From JAMXLO01 sp963791495 (GTDB lineage Bacteria > Pseudomonadota > Alphaproteobacteria > Acetobacterales > Acetobacteraceae): 64,000 nt of DNA. The notes under the pieces were generated by a model, which saw only the letters and a program-made list of their open reading frames with translations, searched no databases and was not told the DNA's origin. The position numbers and the translations under genes are program-made. Shown here in pieces: positions 45,259-54,416 of the stretch (position 1 is its first letter; every line of letters starts with the position of its first letter). The DNA is taken from positions 190,138 through 254,137 of the forward strand of contig CAWBST010000002.1 in assembly GCA_963791495.1 (NCBI GenBank). Reading direction: 5' to 3'.

Positions 45259-46143
45259 ATGATCGGCGTCGATTGGGGCACCACAAGCTTCCGCGCCTTC
45301 CGCGTCGCCCCCGACGGCGGCATACGTGACCGCCGCACCGCGCTGCGCGGCTTGGTCAACGTGCCGGACAATCGCTTCGCCGACACGTTGCGCGAGGAGA
45401 TCGGCCCCTGGCTTGCCGCCGGCGAGGACCATGTCCTGTTGTCAGGTATGATCGGCAGCCGGCAGGGCTGGCAGGAGACGCCCTACCTGCCGTGCCCAGC
45501 CGGTGCACCGGACGTCGCCGCCGGCTTGGTGGACATCGAATTCGACTGGGGCCAGGTGAAGCTGGTGCCCGGCCTGTCCGCAACCGATGAGGCGGGCGTC
45601 GCCGAAGTGATGCGCGGCGAGGAGACGCAGGTGTTTGGCGTGGTGGCTGCGATGGGTGGCACCGGCCTCGCTTGTCTCCCTGGAACGCACTCGAAATGGG
45701 TGCGGGTCGAAGGCGCCCGCATTGTCGGCTTCACCACGCACATGACCGGCGAAGCATTCAGTGCGCTTCGGGGCCACACGATTCTCGGGCGCATGATGCG
45801 CGAGGGTCCGGCGGACGGTGCGCCGTTCGATGCGGGTGTGCGACGCTCTGGCGATCCGGGCGGGCTGCTGCACCACATCTTTGGCGCTCGCGCGCTGGTG
45901 CTGGCGGGGCGACTGGCCGAGACGGATGCCGCCGCCTACCTCTCTGGCATCCTGATCGGCCATGAAGTACGCGCGGCCCTGGCGGGCCGGCAGCGGGAGG
46001 TCGTGCATGTGATTGGTACACCGGATCTGACGGTCTTGTACGCGCGCGCGATTGCGGCGCATGGCGGGTATCCCGAGCGGCACGATGGTGAGGCCGCCGC
46101 GCGCGGCCTTGCCCTGATCGGTGGGCACGTGGCGTGGAACTGA
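45259..46143 (+). CDS. dgoK: 2-dehydro-3-deoxygalactonokinase
   Basis: 294 residues. MIGVDWGTTSFRAFRV is the phosphate-binding start of the family; VLLSGMIGSRQGWQETPYL, VVAAMGGTGLACLPGTHSKW and FTTHMTGEAFSALRGHTILG match the DgoK pattern. It phosphorylates KDGal to KDPGal in the De Ley-Doudoroff galactose/galactonate pathway. ATG at 45259 has GGGGGAAGG upstream. It ends overlapping the aldolase gene. Confidence 0.85.
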   Translation: MIGVDWGTTSFRAFRVAPDGGIRDRRTALRGLVNVPDNRFADTLREEIGPWLAAGEDHVLLSGMIGSRQGWQETPYLPCPAGAPDVAAGLVDIEFDWGQVKLVPGLSATDEAGVAEVMRGEETQVFGVVAAMGGTGLACLPGTHSKWVRVEGARIVGFTTHMTGEAFSALRGHTILGRMMREGPADGAPFDAGVRRSGDPGGLLHHIFGARALVLAGRLAETDAAAYLSGILIGHEVRAALAGRQREVVHVIGTPDLTVLYARAIAAHGGYPERHDGEAAARGLALIGGHVAWN

Positions 46144-46751
46144 CACCCTGGCTCCAGCAGTGTCCGCTGGTCGCGATCCTCCGCGGGGTGAAGCCTGAAG
46201 AAGTAGCGGCGATCGGCAAGGCGCTGGAGCAGAAGGGGATCGCCATCGTTGAGGTGCCGCTGAATTCGCCGCGGCCGATGGAGAGTATCGCGCTTCTGGC
46301 GCGCGCGTTCGGCGACCGGCTGCTGATTGGTGCCGGTACCGTGATGACCGAAGGGCAGGTGGCGCACATAGCCGCCGCTGGCGGCAGGATCATCGTCACT
46401 CCCCACGCGGACGCGGCGATCGTGCGTGCGGCGAAACAGCAGGGGCTGCTCGCCATGCCGGGTTTCTTCACGCCCGCCGAGGCATTCGCCATGTTGGCCG
46501 CCGGTGCCGATGCGTTGAAGTTGTTCCCGGCGGAGGCTGCGAGCCCGGCGGCGCTGCGTGCCATGCGCGCAGTCTTGCCGTCAGGGACCGCGGTTTTGCC
46601 GGTTGGCGGCATCGATGCGTCCAACATGGCAGCGTGGAAAGAGGCAGGGGCAGCCGGTTTCGGCATTGGGTCTGGCATCTACAAGCCGGGAGACAGTCCA
46701 GAGGCGGTTGCGGCCAAAGCTCACCGGCTGGTAAGCGCACTGCAGAGCTGA
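46134..46751 (+). CDS. dgoA: 2-dehydro-3-deoxy-6-phosphogalactonate aldolase (KDPG/KDPGal aldolase family)
   Basis: 205 residues from a GTG at 46134 that overlaps the kinase stop. LVAILRGVKPEEVAAIGKAL holds the Arg, VEVPLNSPRP the Glu, GAGTVMTEGQV the Gly-rich turn, and ALKLFPAEAASPAAL the Schiff-base Lys. It splits KDPGal into pyruvate and glyceraldehyde-3-phosphate. The partner to dgoK in the same operon; the galactonate dehydratase is not in the window. Confidence 0.85.
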   Translation: MELTPWLQQCPLVAILRGVKPEEVAAIGKALEQKGIAIVEVPLNSPRPMESIALLARAFGDRLLIGAGTVMTEGQVAHIAAAGGRIIVTPHADAAIVRAAKQQGLLAMPGFFTPAEAFAMLAAGADALKLFPAEAASPAALRAMRAVLPSGTAVLPVGGIDASNMAAWKEAGAAGFGIGSGIYKPGDSPEAVAAKAHRLVSALQS

Positions 46752-46771
46752 CGAATGCAGGAGGGATCCCG

Positions 46772-47473
46772 ATGACCGATCCGACACCGTTCCGTCCGTA
46801 TGCTCCGGGCACACAGCCGCCGTATGACGCGCCTGCCTATCTCGGGACCATCAAGCGGCATCCGAAACAGAAGCTCCACCCGTTACCGCACACAATCACC
46901 GAAACCACGGGGCCAAGCTTCTCCCCCAGCCGGTTTCCACCGCTCGCCGACCTGACCATGGCCACCGGCAAGCCTGCGCTTGGTGAGCGCATCATCGTGG
47001 CGGGCACGATCACCGACGAGGACGGCAGGCCGATCCCCAGCACCATGGTGGAGATCTGGCAGGCCAACGCCACTGGGCGCTACGACCATTCGGCTGACCA
47101 GCACGACGCGCCGCTCGATCTGAATTTCCATGGTGCCGGACGGGTCTTCACCGACGAGCATGGCCGTTACCGGTTCCTGACGATTCGACCCGGCGCCTAT
47201 CCTTGGCCTAATCACCGAAACGCCTGGCGGCCGAACCATATCCATTTCTCGTATTTCGGGCCTGCATTCGCCACGCGACTGGTGACTCAGATGTATTTCC
47301 CAGGCGACCCGTTGCTGGCGTTCGATCCGATCTTCCACGCGGTGCCGGACGAGCAGGCACGCAACCGGCTGATCGCGGCGTTCGACCTCGACATCACCGA
47401 GCAGGACTACGCACTCGGCTACCGCTTCGATGTCGTGCTGCGTGGGCGTGGCGCCACGCCGATGGAGTATTGA
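46772..47473 (+). CDS. pcaH: Protocatechuate 3,4-dioxygenase beta subunit
   Basis: 233 residues from the ATG at 46772, with GGAGGGAT upstream. IIVAGTITDEDGRPIPSTMV and EIWQANATGRYDH (Tyr ligand) are followed by FLTIRPGAYPWPNHRNAWRP then NHIHFSYFG, which supply the second Tyr region and the two His ligands of the Fe(III) site. It opens protocatechuate to beta-carboxymuconate together with PcaG, encoded 3 bp downstream. Confidence 0.9.
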   Translation: MTDPTPFRPYAPGTQPPYDAPAYLGTIKRHPKQKLHPLPHTITETTGPSFSPSRFPPLADLTMATGKPALGERIIVAGTITDEDGRPIPSTMVEIWQANATGRYDHSADQHDAPLDLNFHGAGRVFTDEHGRYRFLTIRPGAYPWPNHRNAWRPNHIHFSYFGPAFATRLVTQMYFPGDPLLAFDPIFHAVPDEQARNRLIAAFDLDITEQDYALGYRFDVVLRGRGATPMEY

Positions 47474-47476
47474 ACC

Positions 47477-47998
47477 ATGCCGATCGCAACCGCCAGCCAG
47501 ACCGTCGGCCCTTACTGGCATCTGCTCGAGGACCCGTCGTGGGCCGACCTCACGCGCTTCGGCGCGCAAGGGGAGAGGATCACCCTGACCGGCGCCGTGC
47601 TGGATGGTGACGGCAAGCCGTGCGCGGATGCATGCATCGAGATTTGGCAGTCCCATCCGCCTGCAGCGGACAATTTCCCGGGGTTCGGACGCAGCAACAC
47701 GGACGCTCAGGGCGTGTTCCGCTTCACCACGGTCAGGCCTGGCCCGGTGCCGGGGCGTGGCAATGCGCAGCAGGCGCCACACATCGCGCTGTGCATTCTG
47801 TCGCGAGGCTTGATGCGCGGGCTGGTGACCCGGGCGTATTTCCAGGGCGAGACGCTGAACGACACCGACCCATTGCTGATGTCGATTGATGATCCGGCGC
47901 GTCGCGCGACACTGATCGCCAAGCCGGCGGGTGCTGCCACGTGGCGCATGGACGTGCGTCTGCAGGGGGAGAACGAAACTGTGTTCCTTGATCTCTGA
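47477..47998 (+). CDS. pcaG: Protocatechuate 3,4-dioxygenase alpha subunit
   Basis: 173 residues. TASQTVGPYWHLLEDPSW, ITLTGAVLDGDGKPCADACI, EIWQSH and then RFTTVRPGPVPGRGNAQQ match the alpha subunit, which lacks the full iron site. It forms the (alpha-beta) dioxygenase with PcaH. Tightly coupled to pcaH and followed by pcaB. Confidence 0.88.
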   Translation: MPIATASQTVGPYWHLLEDPSWADLTRFGAQGERITLTGAVLDGDGKPCADACIEIWQSHPPAADNFPGFGRSNTDAQGVFRFTTVRPGPVPGRGNAQQAPHIALCILSRGLMRGLVTRAYFQGETLNDTDPLLMSIDDPARRATLIAKPAGAATWRMDVRLQGENETVFLDL

Positions 47999-48022
47999 GC
48001 CCATTCTCATCGTCAGCCATCA

Positions 48023-49375
48023 ATGCCAATCAATCCTTCAGACAGTCCGATCCTCGGCACGCTCTACGGCAGCGACGCGATGCGCGCGGTGTTCGACGAG
48101 CGCGCATACTTCCAGCGCATGCTCGATGTCGAAGCCGCACTTGCCCGCGCCCAGGCACGGCTTGGCATAATCCCGACCGAGGCCGCCGATGCGATCGGGC
48201 GCGCGGCGCGGATTGATAATCTCAATACAGAGGAACTCGCAGCGAGCGCGCGGAATGTCGGCTATCCGGTGGTCGGCCTCGTTGCGGGGCTTTCGCGTGC
48301 CGCCGGCGAAGCAGGTGGATGGACACACTGGGGCGCCACCACGCAGGACATCATGGACACCGCGACGGTCCTGCAGATGCGGGAAGGTCTCGCGCTGATC
48401 CGCGCCGCGCTTACGGCCATGGTTGATGCGTTGGCGATGCAGGCGGAAAAGCATCGACACACGGTGATGGCTGGCCGAACTCACCTGCAGCAGGCGTTGC
48501 CAACCACATTCGGATTGAAATGCGCTGTCTGGGCGCAGCCGCTGATCACCCACGTCCACCGCCTCGATGGGCTGCGTCCGCGCGTCGAGCAGGTGAGCTT
48601 CGCCGGGGCTGCGGGCACGCTTGCCTCACTCGGCGATCGGGGTATCGCGGTGATGGAAGGCCTCGCCGCCGAACTGGGTCTGGCCGCGCCGGCCGCGCCC
48701 TGGCATGTCAGCCGTGACGGCCTGGCTGAGACCGTGGCCTTCCTCGGCTTGGTCTGCGGCAGCCTGGCGAAGATCGCGACAGACGTAATCCTGTTGGCCC
48801 AAACCGAGGTGGCTGAACTCGCCGAACCCTATGTCGCAGGCCGCGGCTCCTCCTCGACCATGCCACAGAAGCGCAACCCGATCGCCAGCGAGTACATTCT
48901 GGCCGCTGCGCGGACCGTGCACGCGCTGATGCCGGTTATGTTCGGAGCGATGGCCGCGGACCACGAGCGCGCAACCGGTCCGTGGCAGGCCGAAATACTG
49001 GCGCTGCCGCAGGCTTTCGTACTGACCCACGGTGCACTGCAGCATGCCGGCGCCATAGCCGAAGGCCTGGTGATCGACGCACAACGCATGCGACGCAACC
49101 TCGACCTTACCGGCGGCCTGATACTCGCCGAGGCGGTTATGATGGGTCTCGCTCCGCACATCGGCCGTGGCGAGGCGCATCACGTGGTCAAGCATGCCTG
49201 CGATATCGCACTGGCGGAGCACATCCCGCTGGCTGATGCGCTCGCGCGCGATGCCGGCGTCGCAAGCCGGCTCGACCGCGCCGCGATCGAACGGCTAACC
49301 GACCCGGCGCGTTATCTCGGTAGCGCCGATGCGTTTATCGACCGAGTGCTGGACGCGGCGCGGACGCTTCGCTGA
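48023..49375 (+). CDS. pcaB: 3-carboxy-cis,cis-muconate cycloisomerase
   Basis: 450 residues of the fumarase/aspartase superfamily. It has GGWTHWGATTQDIMDTATVL, MAGRTHLQQALPTTFGLKCA and the signature GRGSSSTMPQKRNPIASEY. PcaB cyclises beta-carboxymuconate to gamma-carboxymuconolactone. It lies 25 bp after pcaG, giving the order pcaHGB. The remaining pathway genes pcaC and pcaD are not in the window. Confidence 0.88.
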   Translation: MPINPSDSPILGTLYGSDAMRAVFDERAYFQRMLDVEAALARAQARLGIIPTEAADAIGRAARIDNLNTEELAASARNVGYPVVGLVAGLSRAAGEAGGWTHWGATTQDIMDTATVLQMREGLALIRAALTAMVDALAMQAEKHRHTVMAGRTHLQQALPTTFGLKCAVWAQPLITHVHRLDGLRPRVEQVSFAGAAGTLASLGDRGIAVMEGLAAELGLAAPAAPWHVSRDGLAETVAFLGLVCGSLAKIATDVILLAQTEVAELAEPYVAGRGSSSTMPQKRNPIASEYILAAARTVHALMPVMFGAMAADHERATGPWQAEILALPQAFVLTHGALQHAGAIAEGLVIDAQRMRRNLDLTGGLILAEAVMMGLAPHIGRGEAHHVVKHACDIALAEHIPLADALARDAGVASRLDRAAIERLTDPARYLGSADAFIDRVLDAARTLR

Positions 49376-49572
49376 GGCCGCGAAAATGATCTAGAGCAAG
49401 AAATTGGGCGGACCACGGCCGGGTGGTTAGTCTTAGATGTAACCAATTCGGCCAATGGACTCCGGCGAGTTCGCGTGGCAAGGGAGATCGGGACAGGCTG
49501 ACCGGGAAGGCTGGATCCCAGCAGTAAGGGCGTCAAAACACGGCGCTGGGGCTAACGATGGGAGAACGTGGA
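49376..49572 (+). promoter_or_regulatory. Upstream region of the ABC importer operon
   Basis: 197 bp between pcaB and the solute-binding protein start, likely holding the promoter of the importer operon. It includes a short inverted repeat (ACCAC-N6-GGTGG-type at ~49413-49428). No strong -35/-10 pair is assigned. The ribosome binding site is GGGAG 8 bp before the ATG at 49573. Confidence 0.35.
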
Positions 49573-50922
49573 ATGATCAAGTCGAAGAAGGTCTCGCGCC
49601 GTGGCGCTCTGAAGTTAGGCGCCGCCGCAGCAGCGTTGCCGCTGGTACACATCCGCACCGCTGGCGCTGCCGGCAAGCTCGCCATCGGCTTCTGGGATCA
49701 TTGGGTTCCGGCCGGCAACGATATCATGCAGAAGCAGGTCAATGCCTGGGCGGAAAAGAACAAGGTCGAGGTGACTGCCGATTTCATTACCGGCAACGGC
49801 AACAAGCTGTTGATCACCGGCGCGGCCGAGGCACAGTCGAAGACTGGCCACGACATATACACGTTCTACAACTGGGAAGTGCACAACCAGGCGGAATCGC
49901 TGGCGAACGTCGACGACGTCATGAAAGAGCTGACTGGTAAGTTCGGCGAGGCGAACGCCACCGCACAGTATCTCGCCAAGAAGAAGACCGGATGGGTGGC
50001 GGTGCCCGACCAGTTCCGGTACCCAGACCAAGCCGCCGTGCGTACGGATAAGCTGGTTCAAGAAGAACGGACTAGATGTGCAGGCGATGTATCCGGTGAA
50101 GGCCGGAACACACCGCGGCGCAGGATGGCTGGACCTGGGACGCCTTCATGAAATACGCCGAGCTGGCGCAGAAGGATGGCATGACCTTCGCCCTCGGCCT
50201 GGGCGGCAACACCAATACCGACGCGATTGACACGCATGGCGCATTGTTCCGCGCCTTCGGCGCCGATGCTGATCGACGAGAAGGGCAAAATGCAACTCGA
50301 CACTCCCGAGATGATGCAGTGCCTGGAGTTCTGCCAGAAGCTGGTGAAGTTCTATCCGGACGATGCGGTCAGCTACGACGACGCCTCGAACAACCGGGCA
50401 CTGATCTCCGGCAAGACCGCGCTGATTTTCAACCCGCCCTCAGCCTATGCGGTGGCCAAGCGGGACGCGCCGCAGGTCGCCGCCGATACCTGGACGTTCT
50501 CGGCTCCCGCCGGCCCCAAGGGACGCTTCGTCCCGACTGCAACGTTCTTCTGGGGCATCTGGCAATTCAGCAAGAACCAGTCGGCGGCAAAGGACCTGCT
50601 GATGTTCCTGATGGACCGCGCGCAGGTCGAGGCGCGCGACAATGGCGTCGAGGGTTACGATCTTCCGCCCTATGCCGGCATGCTGGACTTTCCGATCTGG
50701 GAGAAGGTCGAGCCGCCCGCCGGCACGGTGTACAACTACCCGCTCCGTCCGTGGCACAACGCGAAACCCAGCCTGACGGCCTTCGATGCGGAACCCGACA
50801 TCGCTGTCCAGGTTTACAACCGCGCGGTGCATAATCAGATGATGGCGCGGCTGAAGGAAGGTCAGTCCATCAAGCAGGTGATCGCCTGGGCGAAGGATGA
50901 ACTCGAGGGCTTCACGCGCTGA
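49573..50922 (+). pseudogene. ABC importer solute-binding protein, interrupted by three apparent frameshifts
   Basis: The protein begins MIKSKKVSRRGALKLG, a twin-arginine-type signal with hydrophobic core, then LAIGFWDHWVPAGNDIMQKQ. Conserved text moves frame three times: near 50008 (to VRISWFKKNGLDVQAMYPV), near 50100 (to DGWTWDAFMKYAELAQKDGM) and near 50265 (to MLIDEKGKMQLDTPEMMQCL and on to EGFTR at 50922). Each change is +1, so three one-base insertions restore the first frame. Without them it would be a ~450-residue family-1-type periplasmic binding protein. It precedes the permease and ATPase genes. Confidence 0.78.
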
Positions 50923-51320
50923 ACCCGTTTCGCGGGAAACCGCCGCAAGGCCAGCGTTGCACATTGCAGCGCCAGCCGCTAGCGTGGCGTGAAGGAAATA
51001 ACAATTTGTCGCGACTGTTGCCCATGCTCTTGACAGGCCGAGGCGACCGGCACGCGGCGATCGTCGCTAGTAAAGGAGTTTGGCTTTTTGTTCGATCCGG
51101 TTGAGACGCCGGGCGGCGAGGGAGGTACGTGAATGGCGGGGCCACAGAGCGTCTCGCAGCGTTGTCAGACACGACCGGGCCTTACCACAGTTGCCCCGGA
51201 TGGGCGCACGCGTATCGCGGTAGCTGCTCGCTACCGCAACAGCAAATCGCATGATCGAATTCTGTCGCGAGGCTGGACGGTGGGACTTGCCACCGGTCAC
51301 GCCGGCTAAGGGAGGGTAGA
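50923..51320. other. Intergenic gap within the importer locus
   Basis: 398 bp between the solute-binding protein and the first permease gene. No supported gene is seen on either strand. A strong purine-rich ribosome binding site (AAGGGAGGG) lies just before the permease ATG at 51321. The gap may hold an internal promoter or an mRNA structure that sets higher expression of the binding protein. Confidence 0.4.
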
Positions 51321-52271
51321 ATGGCTGACGGCACGAGCGTTCCAGTTGGCGTGATGTCGCCAGCCATCGCGGGTACCCGGCGAGCCGGAAGCCTCAGGCG
51401 CTTCACTCAGCGGCGATCGACGATCGCGTTCTTTCTGTGCCTGCCGCTGATCCTGCTGGTCGCCGGGTTCGTGATCTATCCGGCCTTCTATGCGATCTAC
51501 CTCAGCATGCTGAACAAGAAGATGACCGCGTTTGTCGGTCTGTCGAACTTCGCGTTTCTGCTCAAGCGTAACACCTTCCAGCTCGTCATTTTCCAGAGCT
51601 GCCTGTTCGCGGTCACCTCGGTGATCTTCAAAGCGCTGATCGGCATCATCCTCGCCCACCTGATGCACAACATCCCCGGCAAGAACCAGCGCATCTGGCG
51701 CGGTCTGTTGCTGGTGCCCTGGGTGATTCCGCTGGCGCTGTCCACCCTGACATGGTGGTGGATGTTCGATCCTTCCTACTCGGCATTCAACTGGCTGCTG
51801 AACCAGTTCGGCCTCGCTTCGGTGCCCTGGCTCGGCGTCGGTTGGATCGCACGGTTCTGCACCATCGTGGTCAACGTGTGGTTCGGCACGCCTTTCTTCA
51901 TGATCATGTATCTCGCCGCCCTGAAGTCGGTGCCGGAGCAGCTCTATGAGGCGGCCGCGATCGATGGCGCCAACGCGATGCAGAAGCTGTTCTTCGTGAC
52001 GCTGCCGATGATGCGCAACATCATCGCCATTACCGTGCTGTTCAGCCTGATCGTCACCTTCGCCGAGTTCGACATCGTCCGCATCCTAACCGGCGGTGGG
52101 CCGCAGGACATGACGCACGTGTTCGCCACCTATGCGTTCCAGGTCGGTATCCAGTCGGGCGACATTCCGCTCGGCGCTTCGGTTAGCCTGTTCATGTTCC
52201 CGATTCTCGCCATCGCCGCCTTCTTCGTGCTGCGCGGCGTGACCCGTCGCAGTAAGGAGATCGCGGCATGA
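51321..52271 (+). CDS. ABC importer permease (MalF/UgpA type)
   Basis: 316 residues with six membrane segments. FFLCLPLILLVAGFVIYPAF begins the membrane part; LLVPWVIPLALSTLTWWWMF follows, and the EAA loop EAAAIDGANAMQKLFFVTLP contacts the ATPase. It belongs to the sugar-type (binding-protein-dependent CUT1) permease family. Its stop overlaps the second permease start by 4 bp. Confidence 0.88.
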   Translation: MADGTSVPVGVMSPAIAGTRRAGSLRRFTQRRSTIAFFLCLPLILLVAGFVIYPAFYAIYLSMLNKKMTAFVGLSNFAFLLKRNTFQLVIFQSCLFAVTSVIFKALIGIILAHLMHNIPGKNQRIWRGLLLVPWVIPLALSTLTWWWMFDPSYSAFNWLLNQFGLASVPWLGVGWIARFCTIVVNVWFGTPFFMIMYLAALKSVPEQLYEAAAIDGANAMQKLFFVTLPMMRNIIAITVLFSLIVTFAEFDIVRILTGGGPQDMTHVFATYAFQVGIQSGDIPLGASVSLFMFPILAIAAFFVLRGVTRRSKEIAA

Positions 52272-53167
52272 GCTCGACCACCGCCGACGCAAGGGCGCTG
52301 GCGCACGCGCGGCACCACCGCAATAGCCTGCACCGTCAGCGTGCATGGGCGCTGTGGGGCAGCTACATCGCGCTGGGCTTCTTCGTGATCATCTTCCTGG
52401 TCCCGCCATTCTACACCCTGATGACCAGCCTGAAGTCATCGGCGGAGATCTCAGCGCAGTCGGGCAGCCCTTGGATGGTCCATCATCCGACGCTGGAGAA
52501 CTTCTGGTATCTGATCACCTACCCGAACTTCCAGACCTACTACCTGAATTCGGTGCTGATCACGCTCTGCACGGTGGCCATCAGCATGACGATCTCTGTG
52601 CTGGCCGCGTTTAGCTTGGCGCGCATGGGGTTCTGGGGCAGCAACGTGCTCAGCACCGGCGTGTTCCTAACCTACCTGATCCCAGCCTCACTGCTGTTCC
52701 TGCCGCTGTTCCAGATTGTCGGCTTCCTCGGCCTGATCAACAGCGTCTGGTGCCTGGCGATCCTTTATCCGACGCTGGCGGTGCCGTTCTGTACCTGGAT
52801 CATGATTGGCTACTTCAGCTCCATTCCGAAGGAGCTGGACGAGGCGGCGCTGATTGACGGCGCAGGCTACCTGCAGATGCTGTTCCGGATATTCATCCCG
52901 GTAGCAATGCCGGGGATCATCGCCGCGACGATCTTCGCATTCACCGTGAGCTGGGGCCAGTTTCTGTATCCGCTGGCGTACCTCTACACGTCGAACCAGA
53001 TGGTGCTGACCGTCGGCATCATCAGCGACCTGATCCGCGGCGACGTGTTCCAGTGGGGCAAGATCATGGCGGCCTGCCTTCTGGCTTCGCTGCCGCCGAT
53101 CCTGATCTACGCCTTCCTGATGGACTATTACGTGGCTGGCCTGACCGCCGGCGCCACCAAGGGCTGA
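52268..53167 (+). CDS. ABC importer permease (MalG/UgpE type)
   Basis: 299 residues with six hydrophobic segments: FVIIFLVPPFYTLMTSLKSS, TLCTVAISMTISVLAAFSLA and FLTYLIPASLLFLPLFQIVG. EAALIDGAGYLQMLFRIFIP is the EAA loop. It pairs with the preceding permease to form the channel. Start overlaps the previous stop (ATGA). Confidence 0.88.
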   Translation: MSSTTADARALAHARHHRNSLHRQRAWALWGSYIALGFFVIIFLVPPFYTLMTSLKSSAEISAQSGSPWMVHHPTLENFWYLITYPNFQTYYLNSVLITLCTVAISMTISVLAAFSLARMGFWGSNVLSTGVFLTYLIPASLLFLPLFQIVGFLGLINSVWCLAILYPTLAVPFCTWIMIGYFSSIPKELDEAALIDGAGYLQMLFRIFIPVAMPGIIAATIFAFTVSWGQFLYPLAYLYTSNQMVLTVGIISDLIRGDVFQWGKIMAACLLASLPPILIYAFLMDYYVAGLTAGATKG

Positions 53168-53203
53168 TTTCACCGCTAACCACAAAGAGGGAACCACAAG
53201 ACA

Positions 53204-54307
53204 ATGGCTGAAGTCTCCTGCCGCAAGGTAGTCAAGAACTACGATGGCGGCGTGCAAGCGGTGAAAGGTATCGACCTCGAGATCGCTGATCGGGAGTTCG
53301 TCGTTCTGGTGGGGCCGTCAGGTTGCGGCAAGTCCACCACGCTGCGCATGATCGCCGGCCTCGAGGAGATCACCGAGGGCGAGATCTGGATCGGCGGCGA
53401 TGTGGTGAACGATGTGCCGCCGCGCGATCGTGACATCGCCATGGTGTTCCAGAATTACGCGCTCTATCCGCACATGAGCGTATTCGACAACATGGCGTTC
53501 GGCCTCAAGCTGCGGAAGTTCCCGCAGGACGAGATCAAGCGGCGGGTGGACGAGGCGGCACGCATCCTCGACATCGGCATGCTGCTCGATCGCAAGCCGC
53601 GGGCTCTGTCCGGCGGCCAGCGTCAGCGCGTGGCGATGGGGCGCGCCATCGTGCGCAATCCGAAGGTGTTCCTGTTCGACGAGCCGCTGTCGAACCTGGA
53701 TGCCAAGCTGCGCGTGCAGATGCGCACCGAGATCAAGAAGGTGCACCAGACCGTGCGCACGACAACCGTGTATGTGACCCACGACCAGGTGGAGGCAATG
53801 ACGCTCGCCGACCGCGTGGTGGTGATGAACCACGGCGTGATCGAACAGGTCGGCTCGCCGAACGATCTCTATCACCACCCGACGACGCGCTTCGTGGCGG
53901 GCTTCATCGGGTCGCCTGCGATGAACTTCCTGCCGGTGCGCGTGCAGGACGGTGCCAATGGCGGGCTGGCGGTTAAGGTCTCCGAGCAGATCGTGCTGCC
54001 GGTGCCGCCGGCGCGCACGGACCGTTACGGCAAGTACAAGGGCCGCGAACTGGTGCTCGGGATTCGACCGGAGCACCTGTTCGAGTATCACGAGAGCGGC
54101 CGCCCAGGCTGGGAGCGGGTGGAACTGCCGGTCGACGTGGTGGAGCCGATGGGCATGGAGACGATGGTCCACTTCTTCATCGGCCACGACCCGGTCTGCG
54201 CCCGCGTCGATCCGGCGACGCACGCGGAGCCCGGCGAGATGCTGCCGCTGACCGCGGACATGAACCAGATGCACCTGATGGAACCGGACAGCGGACGCGT
54301 GGTGTAG
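53204..54307 (+). CDS. ABC importer ATP-binding protein (MalK/UgpC type)
   Basis: 367 residues. Walker A VGPSGCGKSTTLRMIAGL, the LSGGQRQRVAMGRAIV signature, Walker B KVFLFDEPLSNLDAKLRVQM and the H-loop VTHDQVEAMTLADRVVVM are all present. The C-terminal ~130 residues form a TOBE/MalK-like regulatory domain (LVLGIRPEHLFEYHESGRPG). It powers the two permeases. It follows the second permease by 36 bp. The cargo is probably a sugar or a polar N-compound. Confidence 0.9.
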   Translation: MAEVSCRKVVKNYDGGVQAVKGIDLEIADREFVVLVGPSGCGKSTTLRMIAGLEEITEGEIWIGGDVVNDVPPRDRDIAMVFQNYALYPHMSVFDNMAFGLKLRKFPQDEIKRRVDEAARILDIGMLLDRKPRALSGGQRQRVAMGRAIVRNPKVFLFDEPLSNLDAKLRVQMRTEIKKVHQTVRTTTVYVTHDQVEAMTLADRVVVMNHGVIEQVGSPNDLYHHPTTRFVAGFIGSPAMNFLPVRVQDGANGGLAVKVSEQIVLPVPPARTDRYGKYKGRELVLGIRPEHLFEYHESGRPGWERVELPVDVVEPMGMETMVHFFIGHDPVCARVDPATHAEPGEMLPLTADMNQMHLMEPDSGRVV

Positions 54308-54416
54308 CCGGAACCTGTCCCTTTTACCTTCGGCCGCTATACGGACCGGCAAGTAGCAGACCCTTGCCGGACGGCGCCAGACGCGGAACCATGGCGGCCT
54401 AAGAGGGAGGGACGCG

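Noticed and set aside
51067..51300. Minus-strand 77-codon frame in the importer gap
   Set aside because: Arg-rich, no ribosome binding site, no family.
53318..54352. 344-codon antisense frame over the importer ATPase
   Set aside because: His/Arg-rich shadow of the ATPase coding strand.
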